Assembly: GCF_030433895.1 (NCBI RefSeq)
Contig: NZ_JARUXE010000041.1
Span: forward strand, 1-35,102
DNA from: Arthrobacter sp. PsM3
Lineage (GTDB): Bacteria > Actinomycetota > Actinomycetes > Actinomycetales > Micrococcaceae
Length of the DNA: 35,102 bases
Direction: 5' to 3'
The notes beneath the pieces were generated by a model. That model did no database searches. It saw only the letters and a program-made list of their open reading frames with translations, and had not been told where the DNA came from. Shown piece after piece: positions 9,363-15,776 of the stretch; the stretch's first letter is position 1; each line of letters opens with the position of its first letter. The position numbers and the translations under genes are program-made.

Positions 9363-10274
9363 ATGAAAGCAGTTCAGTTTGCCGAGTATGGCGGCCCGGA
9401 AGTCCTCAAGGTCGTCGACATCGAGGAGCCCCACGCCCGCGCCGGCCAGATCCGCATCACCGTTCGTGCGGCAGGCGTGAATGCCATCGACTGGAAGATT
9501 CGCAGCGGGGCACTGGCCGCCGTCATGCCCATCGGTCTTCCCGCCGGGGTGGGGATGGACGCCTCGGGAGTCGTGGACGAGGTCGGTGATGGTGTGGAGG
9601 GGGTCGCCGTCGGGGACGAAGTTTTCGGCACCGCCGCCACTGGTGCGGCGGCCCAGTACGCAGTGCTGGCCGAGTGGGCGAAGAAGCCGGAGAGACTGTC
9701 CTTCGAAGAGGCTGCCGGATACCCGATGTCGACCGAAACGGCGCGCCGGGCGTTGAATCTGCTGCCGTTGGAGCCCGGCCAGACTCTCCTTGTCAACGGG
9801 GCCGCAGGCGGCGTCGGACTGGCCGCCGTCCAGTTTGCCCTCGCTGGCGGAGCCACCGTGATCGGCACGGCCAGCGAAGGGAATCACGACTATCTGCGCT
9901 CCCTGGGTGCCATCCCGACGCCGTACGGCCCAGGTCTGGTCGGCCGTGTGCGGGAGCTTGCCCCGCACGGCGTCGATGTCGCCTTCGACGCGGTGGGCTC
10001 CGGCATCCTGCCGGAGCTTATTGAGCTCACGGGCAGTGCCGGGAAGGTCATCACCATCGCCGACAGCAGGGCAGCCGAGTACGGCGTGCGGTTCACCGGC
10101 GGCCGGGGCCCGGGCCATGCACCGGAGGCACGCGCCGAAGCGGCAGTATTGTTCGAGCAGGGAAAGTTTCGGCTGCCGGTGGCGGAAACGTTCTCGTTGG
10201 AGAATGTCGGGGCCGCGCAAGCGAAAAGCGAACAGGGCCACGTGCTCGGCAAATTCATCGTGACCGTCAGCTGA
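9363..10274 (+). CDS. NADP-dependent MDR oxidoreductase (quinone reductase-like)
   Basis: A 303-aa zinc-free medium-chain reductase related to quinone oxidoreductases, expected to transfer hydride from NADPH to quinones or enones in the cytosol. The N-terminal domain contains VNAIDWKIRSG near 39-49 and the GMDASGVVDEVG turn near 64-75. The nucleotide-binding loop NGAAGGVGLAAVQ lies at 145-157. The C-terminus includes GGRGPGHAPEAR and ends HVLGKFIVTVS, typical for the family. The ATG at 9363 is preceded by AGGGAGAAGG. It is divergent from the P450 gene, and its stop is followed by a strong hairpin at 10353. It is a different branch from the oxidoreductase at 207-1238. A role in handling P450 products is only suggested by position. 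Confidence 0.92.
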   Translation: MKAVQFAEYGGPEVLKVVDIEEPHARAGQIRITVRAAGVNAIDWKIRSGALAAVMPIGLPAGVGMDASGVVDEVGDGVEGVAVGDEVFGTAATGAAAQYAVLAEWAKKPERLSFEEAAGYPMSTETARRALNLLPLEPGQTLLVNGAAGGVGLAAVQFALAGGATVIGTASEGNHDYLRSLGAIPTPYGPGLVGRVRELAPHGVDVAFDAVGSGILPELIELTGSAGKVITIADSRAAEYGVRFTGGRGPGHAPEARAEAAVLFEQGKFRLPVAETFSLENVGAAQAKSEQGHVLGKFIVTVS

Positions 10275-10352
10275 CCGGAACCCGGTGGACATCGCCACGC
10301 CGGACCTTGGGTAGCCACAAGAACGGCCGGCACGATCTAACTCTGCGCAGTC

Positions 10353-10383
10353 CGAGGTGGCCCCCCATGAGCGGGCCACCTCG
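10353..10383 (+). terminator. Hairpin terminator candidate
   Basis: A perfect 11-bp stem (10353-10363 with 10373-10383) around a 9-nt loop lies 78 bp after the MDR stop. There is no T-tract, as is common in actinobacteria. The rest of the gap to 10617 shows only a short AGCAGCGT-like repeat near 10480-10505 and presumably the promoter of the next gene. Confidence 0.6.
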
Positions 10384-10617
10384 AAAAGGACAGCCACTCG
10401 TCATTCGGGCGCGCACACGACGCTCGCACCGCTCCACGCCGCGAATGCCAGGCAGCGCCGCGACGCGCGGGCAGCTGCTTTCCAGCGTCAGCAGCGTTAG
10501 CAGCGTGGGGAGTTCACTTTCTGTTGGCTTGGGCGCCAGCCGGAGATGATCGGCTGTTGAGGCTATACGGACACTGTGGCGCGTGCCCCTGCACACCACC
10601 GAGTGGAGAACACCCCC

Positions 10618-11667
10618 ATGCTCAACCCGACAAAGCTGGGCGCTGCCGCACTCAGCGCAGCCCTGCTGCTCGCCCTCCCGTCCCAGGCCATGGCTGCCGG
10701 CACCAACCCTAACGGCGGGGAGAATCACTTCGACCTCCAGGCACACCGCGGAGGCATCGGGCTCACTGTCGAGTCAACGCTGGCTTCCTTAGCCAAGGGC
10801 ATCGACACGGGAGTATCAACCCTCGAACTCGACCTCCAGATCACCAAAGACGGCCGTGAGGTCATCACCCATGACCGGAAGATCAATGACAGGAAGTGCG
10901 CCGACACTGCCCTTGTAACACCGGGCGACCCCCAGTACCCGTATGTCGGCAAGTACATCAAGGACCTGACTTTCGCGCAGGTCCGCAGCCTGGACTGCGG
11001 CAGCCGCACCCTGCCGGAGTTCCCCGGCCAGGAGGCCTCTCCTGGAGCGAATTTGCCGACACTGGCCGAGGTCTTCGCCCTGGCGGACTCCCGCCACGCG
11101 AGCCAGGTGAAGTTCAACATCGAAACCAAGGTGGAAGCCGGGGCACCCGAGGAGACCGCACCGCGGGAGCAGTTCGTAGAGGTGGCCCTGCGCGAAATCA
11201 ACAAGGCCAACATGCAGCACCGGGTGTCCATCGAAAGCTTTGACTGGGGCTCCTTGCGGCTCGTCCAGCAGCAGGCACCCCAGATCCCGACCGTGGCTCT
11301 GACCAACAAGGACTTCCTGCAGGCCGGCCAGCCGGGGAAGTCCCCCTGGCTTGGCGGCATTGACGCGGACGACTTCGGCGGCGACATCGTCGCCTCGGCC
11401 GCCTCCCTCGGCTTTGACGCGATCTCCCCCGTGCACGGCACGCCGCAAAACGGCAGCGTCGACGACGCGAACTACGTCCCGTACGTCACGAAAGACATGG
11501 TCGACCGTGCACACGCCGCAGGTATAAAGGTCATTCCCTGGACAGCGGACGACAAGCCGACCATGCGCGCCCTGATCGCGGACGGCGTCGACGGAATAAT
11601 CACCGACTACCCGAACCGGCTCCGGGACGTCATGACCGAGACCGGCTTGAAGCTGCCGCGCAGCTAA
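10618..11667 (+). CDS. Secreted glycerophosphodiester phosphodiesterase
   Basis: A 349-aa exported GDPD that hydrolyses glycerophosphodiesters, such as deacylated phospholipid or teichoic acid units, to glycerol-3-phosphate and alcohol. The signal peptide is at about 1-27: short basic N-terminus, LSAALLLALP core, and cleavage near AMA/AGT. The GDPD TIM-barrel motifs follow: HRGG with H43 and R44, E70 and D72 (LELDLQITKDG) as metal ligands, and H85-D86. NIETK supplies the later glutamate, and the C-terminal PWTADD and DGIITDYP are classic. The ATG at 10618 is chosen because it begins the signal peptide and GGAGA precedes it. The gene stands alone and is closed by a hairpin at 11709. Phosphate scavenging is the likely role. 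Confidence 0.93.
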   Translation: MLNPTKLGAAALSAALLLALPSQAMAAGTNPNGGENHFDLQAHRGGIGLTVESTLASLAKGIDTGVSTLELDLQITKDGREVITHDRKINDRKCADTALVTPGDPQYPYVGKYIKDLTFAQVRSLDCGSRTLPEFPGQEASPGANLPTLAEVFALADSRHASQVKFNIETKVEAGAPEETAPREQFVEVALREINKANMQHRVSIESFDWGSLRLVQQQAPQIPTVALTNKDFLQAGQPGKSPWLGGIDADDFGGDIVASAASLGFDAISPVHGTPQNGSVDDANYVPYVTKDMVDRAHAAGIKVIPWTADDKPTMRALIADGVDGIITDYPNRLRDVMTETGLKLPRS

Positions 11668-11708
11668 CCTGCCAGCGATTGCTTGGCAGTGACCCCCGGC
11701 AGCAGAGG

Positions 11709-11737
11709 TGGCCGATACCAAACACGCGTATCGGCCA
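11709..11737 (+). terminator. Hairpin terminator candidate
   Basis: A perfect 10-bp stem (11709-11718 with 11728-11737) around a 9-nt loop, 42 bp after the phosphodiesterase stop. A second, shorter stem (CTGCCA/TGGCAG) lies at 11669-11689. Confidence 0.6.
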
Positions 11738-11869
11738 GCGACTTCCCACCTCATGTGTGCGACTGACCGAGGATCCGTAAAGACCCCCAGCTGCCCCGGC
11801 CGTTCAGGCGGCGGTCATGTCCGCCGCGTAGGGTGGCCCGGACCGCAGCCACAAACGAGAGGACACACA

Positions 11870-12100
11870 GTGCATACCAAAGAAATGTCCGGAACGACTG
11901 CCAGCCGAAGCTCACTTCTGCCAGGTCAAGTGGTCCATGTCCAGCTGGGCCCCTCCGATCTTGGCCTGGGAACCGTTGAGGAGAGGACGATAGACGGCAG
12001 AATTATCTGGATCCGCTTTGGCGGGGCGACTCCGCGCCGGATGTTCCTGGACGAAGACCCGGCGGTATTCACCGTCCTGCCGCCAGCATCTGTCCGCTAA
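11870..12100 (+). CDS. Small orphan protein, 76 aa
   Basis: I do not recognise a named family. The coding case is a clear ribosome binding site (GAGAGGA six bases before GTG 11870) and a compact sequence: GQVVHVQLGPSDLGLGTVEE, then IIWIRFGGATPRRMFLDED. It looks like a small all-beta, SH3-like barrel. There is no signal peptide or transmembrane segment. The in-frame open region upstream of 11870 has no start with a binding site. It stands alone, and its stop overlaps the end of the convergent broken VOC gene by three bases. Confidence 0.6.
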   Translation: MHTKEMSGTTASRSSLLPGQVVHVQLGPSDLGLGTVEERTIDGRIIWIRFGGATPRRMFLDEDPAVFTVLPPASVR

Positions 12101-12524
12101 GGCGTCTCTGGCAGAATCCACCCCAGGGAAGCAACCCGGACCCCGTGGTGAGAGTCCCCCAGAAGTGTTAGCCGGTTAGAGAGTGCATCGAGCGCAGCCT
12201 TGGTTGGGACGCCGATGGAAAAGAAATCGAATCCTGCCGAAGCCGATGCTTTGGCCGGATCCAGCCGAAAGCCAGCCTCGGCCCGCCTCGCGGGTGATTC
12301 ACGGCGACACCCATTACCTTCCCGTCCTCCCGGAACTCCATCGCCACAAGATATCCGAGCCGGCTCTGGAACCACTCGATGCTGACGTTCAGGTCCCGTA
12401 CCGGGAGCTTGAAATGATGCACGCCATCGAAGACGGGAACTTGGCTGTACACGGCGGAGTCATTTGCTCGACGGAGTGGTGGTGGTCCAACGATAGGTCC
12501 GGGTGCGGTGGCGGCCCGGCTCAC
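12097..12524 (-). pseudogene. Broken VOC (glyoxalase-like) protein
   Basis: A glyoxalase/bleomycin-resistance fold protein split over two frames. The first frame carries FDGVHHFKLPVRDLNVSIEW, the usual VOC opening with a metal-ligand His, and ends its similarity at GPRLAF near 12270. The next frame continues with RLDPAKASASAGFDFFSIGV and ends at SLGWILPETP. The expected final LHDPDGHEIRFY-type strand with its metal-ligand Glu is missing. So there is one frameshift and a 3' truncation. The apparent start lies inside a transposase-like fragment, so the natural 5' end is also disturbed. Confidence 0.75.
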
Positions 12525-12610
12525 GGTCCAGCCCTCCTCGATGACCAGACGGGCGAGTTCCCCCTCACCCGGCGTGTAAGGTCGGCGTTGGCATGGGTTA
12601 AGCAGGACAT
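12505..12610 (-). mobile_element. IS481-like transposase N-terminal remnant
   Basis: From ATG 12610, with a strong AGGAGG just upstream, the protein begins MSCLTHANADLT, which resembles the opening of IS481-family transposases (SHANA-LT). After a frameshift the helix-turn-helix part ELARLVIEEGWTVSRAATA follows in the next frame. The rest of the transposase is gone and the sequence runs into the VOC remnant. The stretch TGTGTCAACCCAAATCGATACC near 12634-12656 could be the old left terminal repeat; no right end was found. Confidence 0.55.
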
Positions 12611-12714
12611 AGGCCCTCCTGACGTCGGGATGCGTGTGTCAACCCAAATCGATACCGGGGGCCGTCGCCCTCTACATCACGCCACGCTGTTCACAACGTC
12701 CGTGGGAATTACAC

Positions 12715-13512
12715 CTAGGTCAGGGTCCACGAGCGTTTTGACAGGCCGAACCAGAACCCGTCGATCGCGGTCTTGGCATGCAGGTCGCCGGAGCCGTAAG
12801 CCGCCCCGAGCGCGACATACAGCGGGGCCCAATGTTCGCTGCGAGGGTGTGCCTCGCGGGCTGCCGGGGCCTTGTGCAGGAAGTCCAGGATGGAGTCGAC
12901 GTCGCCGCGCGCCATTGCCTCGTCTGCCCAGTGATCGAACTCACGGGAGACCGAGGGCGGGGCACTGTCCGGTCCGCCGGAGGGGTTGAACCAGCGCAGA
13001 TTGTGCGTGGTGAACCCCGAACCGATGATCAGCGTGCCGCGGTCGCGCAAAGGCGCCAGCGACTTGCCCAGATCGAACAGGCCCTGTGGATCAAGCGTCG
13101 GCATGGACATTTGCACGACCGGTACATCCGCGTCCGGGAACATCTCCTTGAGCGGCACGTAGGCGCCGTGATCCAAGCCGCGGCTCTCGTCGCGCTGGAC
13201 GTGGTGGCCATGACCGGCCACGAGCTTCTCCACCTCGGTGGCCAGGCCGGGAGCCTGCGGGGCGTCGTAGGTTACGTCGTAGTACTTCTGGGGGAAACCG
13301 CCGAAGTCATAGACCAGGCCCGGGTTGCGCCCGGTGGCGCTAAGCGTGACCGGGGCGTTTTCCCAGTGCGCGGACACCATAAGGACGTCCTTGGGCTTGT
13401 CAAAGGTGCCGGACCATTCGTTGAGTTCGCGGGTCCAGGTGGCGTCGTCAGCCAGCGGCGGAGCACCATGGCTGAGGAAGAGAACCGGAGGGCGGTCGAG
13501 GGTCGATGTCAT
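12715..13512 (-). CDS. LigB/DODA-type extradiol dioxygenase
   Basis: A 265-aa class III extradiol ring-cleavage dioxygenase of the 4,5-DOPA dioxygenase (YgiD-like) group, using non-heme metal to open catechol-type rings. Metal and catalytic residues seen: H15 (LSHGAPP), H49 (SAHWE), H115 (LDHGAYVPL), H170 (GFTTHNLRW) and H227 (SEHWAPLYVALGAA). The C-terminus DGFWFGLSKRSW is typical. Length is normal for the family and the frame is intact. The ATG at 13512 begins the conserved N-terminus; the ribosome binding site is weak. The palindrome CTTGAA-GG-TTCAAG at 13535-13548 sits 23 bp before the start and is a plausible repressor site. True substrate unknown. Confidence 0.92.
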   Translation of the reverse strand: MTSTLDRPPVLFLSHGAPPLADDATWTRELNEWSGTFDKPKDVLMVSAHWENAPVTLSATGRNPGLVYDFGGFPQKYYDVTYDAPQAPGLATEVEKLVAGHGHHVQRDESRGLDHGAYVPLKEMFPDADVPVVQMSMPTLDPQGLFDLGKSLAPLRDRGTLIIGSGFTTHNLRWFNPSGGPDSAPPSVSREFDHWADEAMARGDVDSILDFLHKAPAAREAHPRSEHWAPLYVALGAAYGSGDLHAKTAIDGFWFGLSKRSWTLT

Positions 13513-13534
13513 GAAATCAGCCTATCCCTTTTTA

Positions 13535-13548
13535 CTTGAAGGTTCAAG
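13535..13548. promoter_or_regulatory. Operator candidate of the dioxygenase gene
   Basis: Perfect 6-bp arms CTTGAA and TTCAAG flank two bases, just upstream of the dioxygenase start. The size and symmetry suit a MarR-family dimer, but no such regulator is encoded nearby. Confidence 0.4.
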
Positions 13549-13859
13549 CTAATCTTTCTTTCCAAGCACGACGACGTCCGCCGGCGAACAACACTGTGCC
13601 AGCCAATAGTCCTGCCCCCAAGAAGTGCAGAGCGCTCACACTCACGCATAGGTACTCCGGAATCTGGATCCGGGCCACTTCCTGCAGCACCGGGTCGGTA
13701 TCACCACAGTCACTGGTCAGGCAGCAACACCGACCCCATAGGCTAAGGACGGTCCTGCTTTCCCCTGCCTACGCGTGAGCTTTCCGGGGAGTTGCGGTCT
13801 CCTCATACCCGGAGACAATACGGTTGAGCGCGAACTGTGCTGGGGCGCAATGATCGGCA
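13549..13859. other. Intergenic region, no secure gene
   Basis: A leftward open frame near 13545-13740 reads VSALHFLGAGLLAGTVLFAG followed by GRRRAWKER. That looks like one membrane helix with a basic tail, but it has no good start or ribosome binding site. It may be a decayed small membrane protein. Otherwise nothing is recognised. Confidence 0.25.
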
Positions 13860-14567
13860 CTAAATCACCGTGACCTGCTGGAATTTGACCTTGTCCTTGT
13901 CGTCGCGCGCGGTGCCCATTTGACCGGGGGCGCCGCTGGGCCCCGCGAGGCCCGGTGTGGATGGCTGGCCAGGGTCAGTGGTGGCGTGGCTGAAGTCGCC
14001 TCGCGCGCCGCTGTCGCCGGTGACCCCCGCGGCCCCTCCCGGGCCCGGGTCTCCTCCTTTGCCGGGGTCTCCTGACTTCGCCTTGAACACGCTCTGCCCA
14101 CCGCTCTGGTCGGAAACGTAGAAGACAAGGATGTCCCCGGCTGCGCCCGCGTCGCCGCCCCGGCCTCCAATCCCGCCCTGGGCTCCGTTCCCTCCTCCGC
14201 CGCCGTAAGCGCCGGGTTCGCAGCTGTTTCCGTCGCCGCCCTTTCCGCCCTTGCCGCCGGCGCCGCCTTTTCCTCCGTTGCCGCCTTTTCCTCCGTTGCC
14301 GCCTGAAGCGTCGATAGATACGTCGCTGCCGAGGACGCTCACGTGTAGTTCAACGGTGCCGCCCTTGCCGCCTGGCAAGCCATCCGCGCCGGGCCCGCCG
14401 ACTCCGCCGTCGCCGCCACGCCCGCCGCGCGTGGCACCAGTGTCTTCTACGAAGAACCAGCCGCTGCACACCGCACCGAATCCCCCCTGCCCCTGCGGTC
14501 CGTCCACCCCGGCAGCGCCAACCGCGCCTTCGCCGCCATCCGTTCCCCGCTTGTCGATGCCGCCCAT
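13860..14567 (-). CDS. Collagen-like glycine-rich protein
   Basis: A 235-aa low-complexity protein dominated by Gly-X-Y and GGKGGNGG-type repeats, with two non-repetitive islands. The first is CSGWFFVEDTGATRGG near 35-50, the second VELHVSVLGSDVSIDASGG near 72-90; a third short island is ILVFYVSDQSGGQSVF. The C-terminal part is more collagen-like (GDPGKGGDPGPGGAAG). There are only two cysteines, no signal peptide and no membrane anchor. The start at 14567 has AGGAGA seven bases upstream. It follows the 241-aa orphan on the same strand by 52 bp, so the two are probably one operon. The alternation of beta-strand-like and glycine-rich segments suggests an elongated structural or matrix protein; that is inference. 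Confidence 0.8.
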   Translation of the reverse strand: MGGIDKRGTDGGEGAVGAAGVDGPQGQGGFGAVCSGWFFVEDTGATRGGRGGDGGVGGPGADGLPGGKGGTVELHVSVLGSDVSIDASGGNGGKGGNGGKGGAGGKGGKGGDGNSCEPGAYGGGGGNGAQGGIGGRGGDAGAAGDILVFYVSDQSGGQSVFKAKSGDPGKGGDPGPGGAAGVTGDSGARGDFSHATTDPGQPSTPGLAGPSGAPGQMGTARDDKDKVKFQQVTVI

Positions 14568-14619
14568 GACGGTTCTCCTGTTCTGGTGAAGTAAGTATCT
14601 GATGGTTCGCTGCAGAAGC

Positions 14620-15345
14620 TCAGCGCCAGCCGGCCGTTACCGCCTCAACTCGAGCGAGGATCTCGGAGACGGCGAGACGATCCGTGTAGCCCTCAATGGG
14701 CGGATGCGGGCCCGGCTTGCTCATTTCCTCGACCACCAGCGGAATCTCCCATGGGTTAGTGGTGACACCGACCATCTCGTTGCAGGTGAGCAGGAAGTGG
14801 CTGCTTTCCGGGAAGATCCAACCGTGCTTGTGGAACTTCACGTTCCCGGCCGTCAGCGCGTTGATCGATCGCTTGAGGAACAGCAGACCTCGCACTTCGA
14901 GGTCGCGGTCCAAAAGCCGGACCTCCTTCCACACGGGAAATGCGTCGCGGACCGGTGAAATGAATCGCGCACCTTTCTCAGCGGTCAACTTCGCCAGGGC
15001 GGGAGAATGGCCACGAGCAATAAGCATCGACGTTGCGCGCCTGACCGCGTCACGCACCACTACGACCTCGTGCGGAATAGTTGCACTCCCCTCCACCTTT
15101 CGGGACGACACGACGCCGTGGTTGCCGTCGGAGAAAACCACATCGGGCACAGAGGCATGCTCGAGACTGCGTTGGATATCGTGCAGATCTTCCTCCGGAA
15201 TGGAGGGGTGGATGATTCCGAGGCGGTAGAGGTCGCTGATCGAACGCGGAGTTTCTTCGACCAGAAACTCAGCGGCCGGAGAGTCAGGGCTGTCAGAGAA
15301 GACGACCGGGTCGTCCGACTCCTCAATTACATATGTGCCAGGCAT
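14620..15345 (-). CDS. Orphan protein, 241 aa
   Basis: No family recognised. The ATG at 15345 is chosen over the longer frame because AAGGACAGATC precedes it. The N-terminus is acidic (VIEESDDPVVFSDSPDSP). The middle holds an aliphatic helix-rich part (VVVVRDAVRRATSMLIARGH). From about 155 the sequence looks like short beta strands: LEVRGLLFLKRSINALTAGN then KFHKHGWIF, reminiscent of beta-helical or polymer-forming proteins. There is no signal peptide or transmembrane helix. It is first gene of a leftward pair with the collagen-like protein, and divergent from the 756-aa orphan across an inverted repeat. Its link to the caspase cluster rests on position only. Confidence 0.75.
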   Translation of the reverse strand: MPGTYVIEESDDPVVFSDSPDSPAAEFLVEETPRSISDLYRLGIIHPSIPEEDLHDIQRSLEHASVPDVVFSDGNHGVVSSRKVEGSATIPHEVVVVRDAVRRATSMLIARGHSPALAKLTAEKGARFISPVRDAFPVWKEVRLLDRDLEVRGLLFLKRSINALTAGNVKFHKHGWIFPESSHFLLTCNEMVGVTTNPWEIPLVVEEMSKPGPHPPIEGYTDRLAVSEILARVEAVTAGWR

Positions 15346-15449
15346 GATCTGTCCTTGCTTGAACGAAACCTGATGGGGAAGATGGGTCCGGACACGGGGT
15401 GGGGACCTGCGCGTTGCGGTCGGATCTGGGTGGTCCGACCAGTCGGCGA

Positions 15450-15540
15450 CTGAACATGTCCTCCGGTTCCGTGCCACCAACACCGTGAACCCGTATCTCG
15501 ACAAGGCCGTCGACGTCGGCAGGATCCGGAACCAGCCCGC
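15450..15540 (-). pseudogene. Degenerate VHGVGG-motif fragment
   Basis: The leftward frame reads VDGLVEIRVHGVGGTEPEDM, which resembles the N-terminus of large actinobacterial proteins of unknown function that open with an RVHGV-GTPPE motif. After this the match is lost within about ten residues, so only a stub remains. I identify it from memory of the motif and cannot confirm the family. Confidence 0.35.
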
Positions 15541-15598
15541 CTGATCTTCGTTGCCTGATCACTACGCCTCCTACGAGCTCACAGGTTATCCCACGGGC

Positions 15599-15649
15599 CG
15601 TTACTGCAGCGTTACGGGACAAGCGCGGACCCGTAACGCTGCAATAACG
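15599..15649. repeat. Long inverted repeat in the divergent intergenic region
   Basis: Two 20-bp arms (15599-15618 and 15630-15649) match in inverted orientation at 19 of 20 positions around an 11-nt loop. A weaker outer pair, GTTATCCC (15585-15592) and GGGATAAC (15674-15681), is roughly concentric. It lies 128 bp before the 756-aa gene start and 254 bp before the 241-aa gene start, so it could be an operator, a transcript hairpin or the trace of a small mobile repeat. Confidence 0.75.
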
Positions 15650-15776
15650 TGCCAATCACGCCTTCATAACACGGGGATAACGCGCCGCGGACTACCGTGG
15701 CCGCACTCAACCACCACGCTGGCCACCCTGCTCGGGGTGCGGCGTCTTTGATCAGAACAAACGGAAGGCCAGGACA

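Noticed and set aside
8811..10397. Leftward frame spanning the P450/MDR promoter region
   Set aside because: Overlaps two well-supported genes and contains no motif.
13536..13778. 80-codon rightward frame after the dioxygenase
   Set aside because: No binding site or recognisable sequence; includes the operator palindrome.
13860..14567. PE-PGRS-like surface protein
   Set aside because: It has GGxGG repeats but no PE domain, and the collagen-type Gly-X-Y pattern in the C-terminal part fits better.
15551..15751. 66-codon frame across the inverted repeat
   Set aside because: Its content is determined by the repeat arms; no start signal.
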